A stretch of 64,000 nt of DNA. Origin: Brachionus plicatilis (Eukaryota > Rotifera > Eurotatoria > Ploima > Brachionidae). The notes beneath the pieces were generated by a model that saw only the letters and a program-made list of their open reading frames with translations, made no database searches and was not told the DNA's origin. Below, piece after piece: positions 57,351-64,000 of this stretch. The DNA lies in contig QEOQ01000214.1 in NCBI GenBank assembly GCA_010279815.1, positions 351,873 through 415,872 on the forward strand. Direction: 5' to 3'. Position 1 is the stretch's first letter. Each line of letters begins with the position of its first letter. A program made the translations under genes and the position numbers.

Positions 57351-58013
57351 ATAAGAAAAAAAAAATTGTCTAATTGAAAAAATAATTAGCGAGTATTATT
57401 ACTTAGCTAGTATAATAAACTTAAAAAAGATAGAGTCCTGGATCTATAAATGGAGATTAAAAAAAGGCCCAGATAAAAAAAATAAAATTAAAAGCTTTGT
57501 AAAAAAAAGTTTTGAATAAAGAAAAAATATAAAATATGTGAGGACATATTAAATATCATAAAAATTTTTTCACATAAATTTTGGAAATTAAGCTTATTTC
57601 CTAATTTTCATTTATCTACATTCTAACACACCGCCTGGTGATATTTTATTAATATTTTTATATTCTAGTCCTCGACAAAGCGGTCCCGATGGCGAAAAAA
57701 TAATTTGCAACAATCAAGGCCGATGCAATTGTGGACAATGTGTTTGCGTAAGTAGCAGATGATTTTATTCTAGTTCATTAGGTCTATATATTGAACATTT
57801 TACCTATTTTTTTGTTTTTTTTTTAAACTTCTTTCCAAATTTCACAATTAGGATTAAATAATTGATAAAATAATTTGGAGTTGAATAAAAAATTTTTCCT
57901 TTTGATTTTGACCAAAAAAAATTGTCAAATGTGAAATGAAATTGTCCTTGATGCAATTCTCCAAAGCTAAGTTTTTTTAGTTTAAAATGTGTTAAAAAAC
58001 TTATTCAAACTGA

Positions 58014-58289
58014 GGCTTCTTAAAAATGATGATCCATTCAAAATATCATTTCAATTTAAAGAGTTAAACATTTCAAAATAAACTCTACATAAAATCAGTT
58101 TTTAAAATTTTAATTTAAAAATCAGTTTTATCACCGGGTTGAGAAAATAATTTTTTTTTATTTTTTAAATCTATTTAACATGTAAAACATTCTACATAAA
58201 AATAATTTAAAATTAATTTAAAATTTAATTTTAACATCTAAAAGATAAACTCTTAGAATTGAAATGATATTAATAAACTTCAAGATGCC
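58014..58289. mobile_element. MITE (GGCATCTTGAAGTT family, shorter copy)
   Basis: The left end is GGCTTCTTAAAAATGATGAT, decayed. The right end is TAATAAACTTCAAGATGCC, near-complementary. Inner arms ATCATTTCAATTTAAAGAG and TAAACTCTTAGAATTGAAAT are also complementary. It shares its interior (CATGTAAAACATTCTACAT) with the element at 55099-55576. Confidence 0.7.
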
Positions 58290-58426
58290 GAATTTGAAAA
58301 CAATTAGATAAGATCTCATAGTTAATAGAAATTTATTCTTATATTATTCTTATATTATTTGTTAAATGATTGCAATTACTTAAAAAGGAGTTTTAGAAAA
58401 ATTTTAATGAAAAAACCAAGGATAAT

Positions 58427-58930
58427 ATTTTGAAAATCCCTATTAATTAATTGCGAATTTATTATTACTTTTTGTGAATGGAAATTTTTTTAGATTTTTT
58501 GATTTTGAGAATTTTTTTTCTTCTCTTAAAAATGTAAAAATGTAAAAATATAAAAATATAAAAATGTACAATAAATTACATTTTGCCGAGTATTTAATAC
58601 CTTTCAATAAATTTACTTGCATAATTATTAGATTAAGGGCAAAATGTAATTTAAAGTACATTTTTTTATTTTTACATTTTTACATTTTTGAGAGAAAAAA
58701 AAAAATCTCAAAATCAAAAAATCTAAAAAAATTTTCATTCAAGAAAAGTAATACTAAATTCACAATTACACAATTACAGTTTTTGAAAAATTTAAATCTA
58801 AAAACCAAGGATAATTATTTAAAATCCCTTTTAATTAATTGCGAATTTATTATTGTTTTTCTTAATGAAAATTTTTTAAGTTTTTTTATTTTGAGATTTT
58901 TATTTTTTCTCTCAAAAATGTAAAAATATA
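58427..58930. mobile_element. Foldback MITE plus an extra arm
   Basis: The arm at 58440-58575 (GCGAATTTATTATTACTTTT, TTTTTTGATTTTGAGA, TAAAAATGTACAATAAATTA, CATTTTGCC) and the arm at 58630-58770 (GGCAAAATGTAATTTAAAGT, then the complement of the rest) form a long hairpin. A third arm in the first orientation follows at 58835-58930. It ends about 20 bp before the start codon of the secreted ORF and so may supply its promoter or 5' UTR. Confidence 0.65.
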
Positions 58931-58949
58931 AAAAATTTGCTGAATTGAG

Positions 58950-59438
58950 ATGAAATTTGTTGCTTTGGTGGTAGCTTTCTTAAATTTGGCTTCATTTTCT
59001 GAACATAAGCCAAATGATCAATTGATTGTTTGCATGTTGGCGCAAAAAAGTATTTTTTGTAAACAAAGCTTGTCTTCGAACTTATCATGTCACTCAGAAA
59101 ATGATCTATCTGCCTTCGATCTTTCATCTTTAAAATATTTGGCCATATTACCAATCGACTCTGACCAGCAAGATGTACCACTTTATCCAATTTATTCCAA
59201 ATCAAAGCTCAACCAATCTTTAAATTTTAACCTCACATTTTTATCTCAATCAGTGACAAGTGGAACTTTAAAAGAAGGCATTACGATCAAAGATGAAGAG
59301 TGCTTTGCTGAATTAGTCGAAATGTTGAGGAAAAGTGATGAAATTCGCTCCACTAAAGCACCAAATGGTAAAGTAGATTTTGTTGGCAAGATATATTTAG
59401 CTGAAACTGGTAAAGATTCAATTAATTCAATCATTTGA
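58950..59438 (+). CDS. Small secreted protein, unrecognised
   Basis: A single open frame of 162 residues. The first 18 (MKFVALVVAFLNLASFSE) look like a signal peptide. The mature part has four cysteines (VCMLAQKSIFCK, LSCHSEN, EECFAEL) and three possible N-glycosylation sites (NLS, NQS, NLT). I do not recognise a family. The base composition is coding-like and no stop interrupts it, but there is no intron and no homologue in the window. Its last five codons and stop lie in the first unit of a 23-bp tandem repeat, so the original 3' end may have been altered. Confidence 0.5.
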   Translation: MKFVALVVAFLNLASFSEHKPNDQLIVCMLAQKSIFCKQSLSSNLSCHSENDLSAFDLSSLKYLAILPIDSDQQDVPLYPIYSKSKLNQSLNFNLTFLSQSVTSGTLKEGITIKDEECFAELVEMLRKSDEIRSTKAPNGKVDFVGKIYLAETGKDSINSII

Positions 59439-59534
59439 ATGGTACTAATTCAATCATTTGAATGGTACTAATTCAATCATTTGAATGGTACTAATTCAAT
59501 CATTTGAATGGTACTAATTCAATCATTTGAATGG
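59424..59534. repeat. 23-bp minisatellite, about 4.8 copies
   Basis: The unit AATTCAATCATTTGAATGGTACT is perfect in four copies plus 19 bp. The first copy contains the stop codon of the secreted ORF. From 59540 to 60430 nothing else is recognised; AAAATAAACAT at 59584-59594 could be a polyadenylation signal. Confidence 0.95.
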
Positions 59535-60439
59535 TTTTCTTAAAAATTGAATTTTTTAGAGACTACGTTCTCTTCAAGCCTAAAAAATAAACATTTAAAA
59601 TTTTTTTTTCTGTAAAAAACTATTTTTATTAAATCAAATAAAATCATTTTGAATCTAATTAATTTAAGAATTTATTTAAATTTCTCCTTTTTATTCGTAA
59701 ACAAAAATAGCTTTTTCCAATATATTGTACCATAAAGAAAATAAAAGGCGAAATAAATTATTGCGGAAAATAGGGTCTAATCTTTTAATTTTTTCTATTG
59801 TTAAAAATTTAAAGGAACGCAATTTTTTTGTATTCAGCAATATTGGATCAAATTAAGAGAAGCTTTAAAAAATACAAGTTTATCATTTAAAATAAAAGAA
59901 AAATAAACTTTGCTTTAACATTAAGAAATTGGGAAACCATTTAAACAAAAAATTTAAGCCGTCTACTTTGATTTAAATAAACGAATTTTAAATTTATTTA
60001 AATTCAAAATCTGTCACATTTTAATTCTTAAACTTATTTTTTCTGTCTGTTTTTTGTTTGCCTGGTTCGGCTAGTACGGTTCTCCTGGTACTCGAGCTGG
60101 GGCAGTCAATTTTGTGAAAGCTTGATTGATGGTTTCGATCCAAATATATATAATTGATATAATAATTCAAATTTTTTTTTAATTTAAATTTTAATTTCTA
60201 ATTAGCGCTTTATTCAATTTAAATAAAGGCGCAACAATTTATTTTTAATAGTAAGAGTAGACAGTTGTTAGTCTCTTTCAGTTAATTTTTTTATATAGAG
60301 AATCACCACCCATTCTCGTATACATATCTTTTTACATGGCGAACGGGTTTTGATTTTTTTGTCAAATACAACCATGTTAAATTTTTGAAACTTATTTTAT
60401 TTATATTATATATTAAAAAAAGAATTAATCATTAAAAGA

Positions 60440-62482
60440 GACCAGGCTATTGTTATCGGTCAAGCACTAATGCACGGAAAATGGCTTGAATGTTCATTTC
60501 AGCAAAATCCGAATTAATCGAAATCTTAATCCGTCGGCTGCAAACAACGCTCATTTGGTCAACAAATTTGAATAAGTGTTTTATGACGATTACACGTTCT
60601 ATAAGCCGGGTGCATCGGCGCTCTCGTTCAACAATCGAGACGACGAGACCATAATGGATGGCGAAGAAGAGCCCGAATGGATCAAGGAAATAAATAAAAC
60701 AATGCCAAGTCCGAGTCCTGATGCCGAGTCTGCATCCAGTTCGTCTAGTCAAATAAATTTAAAAGAAGCTGCAATTGTGGGCAAATTGAAGTTTGAGATC
60801 AAGATCAAAAGATCAAAATATAAATTGTAATTTTTTTTTTAACAATAGAGAAAAAATAAATTTTTTCCAAAGCAATTACTTGACATGTCATGTCAAGTTT
60901 ATTTTCATATTTAAAATTTTAAAATGTTCCTTTTTTTAAATTTGTGAATTAACTAAACCTGAATTATTTAAATTATTGACTGCTTTTGTCAAATAAATTA
61001 GAGATCAATCATTTTGATATTTATTTGATAATGAACCATTATTAGACATAACATGTCTAGTAATGTTTAGTTTTTATTTCTTAAAAATTATCAAAATCAT
61101 TAGATTAATTAGGTTTTAAAATTTTAAATGATCGTTTTGATCTTAAAATTTGATCTGAAACTTCAATTTGCCAAATTGTGTCCGCTATGCTTGACGAGGA
61201 CGAATCAATAGATCAATCGATAGAAAGCGTTCCATTTACTCAAATCGAATCTAAAGCATGTGTAATCAATGACGCTGACTTGCTTACTCCCAATATACAT
61301 TCAAATTCGCCATCTGACTTTATTCCCAAACAAAAATTGTCGCGCAGCTTAAACACAGTGAATGACAATTTGCAAAAGGTGCACAAACACCTTCACGCCG
61401 AAATACTTAAACAAATGCTCAAATTAAAAAATGTGAGCTTTGAATGGCTCGACATAATTGTTGATTTGGCAACACAATGCGTTGATTTGGTAAAGCCCGA
61501 TGTGAAACACGACAACGATTCAATGGACATTAGAGCTTACATTAAAATCAAAAAGCTTGTTTGCGGAAACAAAAACAATTCACGAATAGTTAATGGCTTG
61601 GTGTTTACCAAAAATTTGGCTCACAAAAACATGAGTAAAGACACGTCGAGTCCAAAAGTTTTGCTTCTCAAATCGCCAATTGAGTACAACAACCGAACAG
61701 AGGACAAAATGTGCTCATTGGAATCAATTTATGCGGCCGAAAGTCAATATCTTAAAAACTATTGTTCCAAACTTTTGCTTAGACACAAACCAGACGTGTT
61801 GGTTGTGGAAAAATCAGTTGCTCGAATCGCTCAAGACCTATTTCTCTTGTCCGATGTATCTCTAGCTCTAAATGTTAAGCCTAGTATTATGGACAAATTG
61901 GCAAGGTTCTTACAAGCTGATCCAATGTATTCCATTGATGATCCAATACGAAAACCAAAGCTGGGCTTTTGCTCCCGATTTCATGTTCAATCTTATCATT
62001 TTGCTAGCGATAGGCAAAAATCGTTGATGTTCTTCGAAGGCACGCCAACCAATCTGGGCTGTACTATTCTTCTGCATAGTCAAAATGAAATAGAATTAAA
62101 GGTAATTATTTACAATTTCAATTACAATCAAAAATAAAAATTACAGCAAATTAATAATTTAATTTTTTGCTTTTTAACATTAATTCTAAATTTTTTTTTA
62201 ATTCATTTTAGAATGTTAAAGCAGTGTTGAAATTTATGATCTATGTAGTCTACAATGCCAAATTAGAACAATCGTTTATATTGGACAAATATGCTGATTT
62301 TAATTTGAAGAATAGTAAGTTGATTATATTTACTTTTTTTGATTTGCAAATGTTTTTAGCTGACTATCATTAAGCTAATTTAAATTTATTAACTTAATCA
62401 ATTTGGATGAGTTTGTTTTTTTCCAGCAGAAAAAAGTCACAAAAAAATGTATTCACCCTTTGTCAATTTTGCATTTATGTGA
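60440..62482 (+). pseudogene. PIKfyve (phosphoinositide 5-kinase) fragment: DEP end and CCT-like domain
   Basis: The pieces are about 60443-60491 (DQAIVIGQALMHGKWLE, the end of a DEP domain), 60577-60779 (FYDDYTFYKPG, EEEPEWIKEI), then a MITE, then 61181-62101, 62212-62314 and 62427-62482. The large exon carries the Fab1/PIKfyve CCT-like domain: VNGLVFTKNLAHKNMS, KVLLLKSPIEY, NYCSKLLLRHKPDVLVVEKS, RIAQDLFLLSDVSLALNVKP, MFFEGTPTNLGCTILL. The frame ends at 62480-62482, soon after KFMIYVVYNAKLE, with AATAAA about 30 bp later. The FYVE finger, the start of DEP, and the whole kinase domain are missing. PIKfyve makes PI(3,5)P2 on endosomes; this copy lacks the catalytic part. It is a truncated gene or relic, possibly still transcribed. 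Confidence 0.85.
60772..61180. mobile_element. MITE (GGCAAATTGAAGTTT family) inside a PIKfyve exon
   Basis: The element is 60780-61172 (393 bp), with ends GGCAAATTGAAGTTTGAGAT and ATCTGAAACTTCAATTTGCC. The flanks are CAATTGTG (60772-60779) and AAATTGTG (61173-61180), an 8-bp duplication with one change. Joining the sequence up to 60779 with that from 61181 restores one frame (EAAIV then SAMLDEDE). As it stands, the insertion of 401 bp shifts the frame and brings an early stop at 60828-60830. Confidence 0.92.
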
Positions 62483-62924
62483 TTATGTTAGGATCATTTT
62501 ATATAAAGAAAAAATAAATTTAATTCAATTTGGTATGTTCTATTGTGTTTTATAAAATTTTTAAATACAATTTTGAAAATGCATTGAAAATGTTCGATGG
62601 TTGAGATATATTTTATTTTAGAAATATTTAGAGAAGTTTTTGCAGTGTCGCTCTATTGAAATTAAATTTAGTGTTTCAAACATAGATTATTTAGTTTTAG
62701 ATGATTTTTTTTAAATTTTTTTTTGTTTTAGAAATTTTGATAAAAGACTAATTAATCATTTATTTATTCAAATTAATTAAAAAATTATACAATATAATTT
62801 TTAGATATTTTTAGAATTTCAAAAAAATGGCTAATGGTTAAAATTTAAAAAACTTCAATTTTGATCTCTTGATCACATTCCTTTTAAGAAATCTCGAGTT
62901 TATAATCTCGAAATATCCAAATGA
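62483..62924. other. 3' flank, no gene recognised
   Basis: AATAAATTTAATTC at about 62512 is a likely polyadenylation signal for the PIKfyve fragment. The rest is AT-rich without recognisable content. Confidence 0.4.
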
Positions 62925-63589
62925 TTTTTAATCAGAATTGGGCAAAAGTCAAAAAAAAAAAGTCATTTAAAGTCTTTTCAAAGTCAAGTCATCTGACTTG
63001 ACTTTAATTTTTATTTTTAAAAACCAAGTCAATTGACTTGACTTCAATTTTTTTTTATTCTCAAGTCATCTGAATTGACTTCAATTTTTTTTTTATTCTC
63101 AAGTCATCTGACTTGACTTCAATTTTTATTTTTTAAAACCAAGTCAAATGACTTGACTTTAAATATTATCTTTTAAAAAAAAGTCATCTGAATTGACTTC
63201 AATTTTTTTTTTATTCTCAAGTCATTTGACTTGACTTCAATTTTTAATTTTTAAAACCAAGTCAAATGACTTGACTTTAAATATTTTTTTTTTAAAAAAA
63301 ATCAATTGACATGATTTTAATTTTTTTTGTTTGCAAAAAAATTTTGCAAATTTATTTATTTATTTGTTTATCAATAATTTATTAAATTAAAATTTATTTG
63401 TATAATTTTGCAAATTTTTTTATTTATTTGTTTATCTGTATCAAGCTAGTGCTCCTTCAGAATGAAAATATAAAAAAAAAAAAAATATATAAAATCTGTT
63501 GAAGAAGAAGAGTGTAAAAAAATTGAAGTCAAGTCAAATGACTTGACTTGACTTTGACTTGATGACTTTTGCCCAACTCTGTTTTTAAT
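62925..63589. mobile_element. hAT-type MITE with AAGTCAAGTCATCTGACTTG arrays
   Basis: The element is 62933-63581 (649 bp), with 8-bp target duplications TTTTTAAT on both sides. Its ends are CAGAATTGGGCAAAAGTC and GACTTTTGCCCAACTCTG. The interior holds at least six short palindromes of the type CAAGTCA-tctg-ACTTGA, spaced about 50-60 bp apart by T-rich DNA. A TTTA-flanked hairpin repeat (core CTGTATCAAGCTAGTGCTCC) lies at 63350-63490. No coding sequence. From 63590 to 64000 I see nothing. Confidence 0.9.
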
Positions 63590-64000
63590 CCTCTGATTAA
63601 TTTGATATTAGTTCGATTTGAATCTCAATATTTCTTATCCTAATCGTCCCCTAATTATATCTTCATTAATTATATTTTCGCAGTTGAATTTTTAGATTTT
63701 TAGGTAGATTGTGATTGAAAAACATTTAATAAGAAAACGATAGCATATTCATTAAATTTTTTATAAATTGTAATTTAATCAAATTTTTTTTTACTTCTTT
63801 AAAGCATTGAGTATAAAATTAAATCAAACCAACTTAAATATTTAAAAAAAAATCTTTTAGCTAGTTAAATTATTGCCTTTTTCAACACTCAAAGGATCAA
63901 AATTTTTGTTTAGAATTAGTGAAAGTAAATTAATATTAAGTAATAGAATTTTCTTTTTTCCTCTTAAAATTTTCTAAAACTATATAATCTTTGTTTGAAA

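Larger units (their letters stand above)
53931..57747 (+). pseudogene. Integrin beta fragment (beta-I end and I-EGF modules)
   Basis: Positions 53931-54358 encode the second half of an integrin beta-I domain: GGLDALMQVIVCSDEIGWR, KLIVYSTDAGFHYAGDGKL, NDAQCHLN, DYPSIGQINHKI, IFAVVRDQ. The frame then shifts by one at 54359 and continues with the last few residues of the hybrid domain and I-EGF1 (GECECEWEK, CGICQCEPLYYGSKCECS) to a donor at 54579. An exon at 57669-57747 adds I-EGF2 (CNNQGRCNCGQCVC). Missing are the signal peptide, PSI and first half of beta-I, about 70 residues of hybrid domain, the remaining EGF modules, membrane helix and cytoplasmic tail. Integrins are adhesion receptors at the cell surface; this copy cannot make one. 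The exon base composition is GC-rich and little decayed, so the break may be recent, or the missing exons may lie elsewhere through misassembly. Confidence 0.85.

Noticed and set aside
60060..60165. Possible extra integrin exon (a frame reading WGSQFCESLIDGFD)
   Set aside because: Only one cysteine fits an EGF module, the phase does not follow from the previous exon without a stop, and the match is too short.
59540..60440. Missing FYVE and DEP exons of PIKfyve
   Set aside because: Translating the region gave no FYVE zinc-finger spacing or DEP start; only AT-rich DNA is visible.
1..64000. CRISPR arrays, operons, ribosome-binding sites, tRNA or rRNA genes
   Set aside because: The window is eukaryotic, with introns; the tandem repeats found have no spacer structure, and I saw no tRNA cloverleaf or rRNA sequence.

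Overview
The window is nuclear DNA of an AT-rich animal. The evidence is metazoan gene families (extended synaptotagmin, integrin beta, PIKfyve, seipin, a mitochondrial-type sulfurtransferase), many introns of only 52-59 bp with GT-AG borders, AATAAA signals, and several classes of eukaryotic transposon. Very high AT in non-coding DNA, tiny introns and dense mobile DNA would fit, for example, a monogonont rotifer. That placement is a guess; the sequence alone does not settle it.

Layout. Positions 1-9636 and 25033-35782 are two direct copies of one segment. Copy 2 holds the first three exons of an intact gene for an N-anchored coiled-coil protein (kinectin/RRBP1-like, 29758-37950); copy 1 holds only a broken remnant of it. 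Differences between the copies give natural filled/empty site pairs for several insertions. Between the copies lies a transposon block: a decayed Helitron (from 9637), a Ty3/gypsy element (13275-19102) that splits a seipin C-terminal exon, nested foldback elements, and a LINE (21426-24547) whose open frame is intact except for 5' truncation. The LINE is bracketed by 1,212-bp direct repeats that look identical, as if it had made a giant target-site duplication.

From 38.5 to 50.4 kb the DNA is a normal compact gene stretch, all on the + strand: a rhodanese-type sulfurtransferase (38592-39579), a NlpC/P60-like cysteine-hydrolase-fold protein (40044-44203), an extended synaptotagmin with TM hairpin, SMP and three C2 domains (44548-47774), and a small secreted VPS62-like protein (49387-50365). 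These look complete and functional, but they need not act in one pathway.

From 52.7 kb to the end the region is again disturbed: a 1,002-bp hAT element with perfect 8-bp target duplications, an integrin-beta fragment (53931-57747) lacking both ends and the hybrid domain, several MITEs, a dead LINE RT fragment, an orphan secreted ORF (58950-59438), a PIKfyve fragment (about 60440-62482) cut inside an exon by a MITE and ending before the kinase domain, and a second hAT-type MITE (62933-63581).

The overall picture is a short gene-dense core between two zones where genes have been duplicated in part, truncated and filled with transposons.
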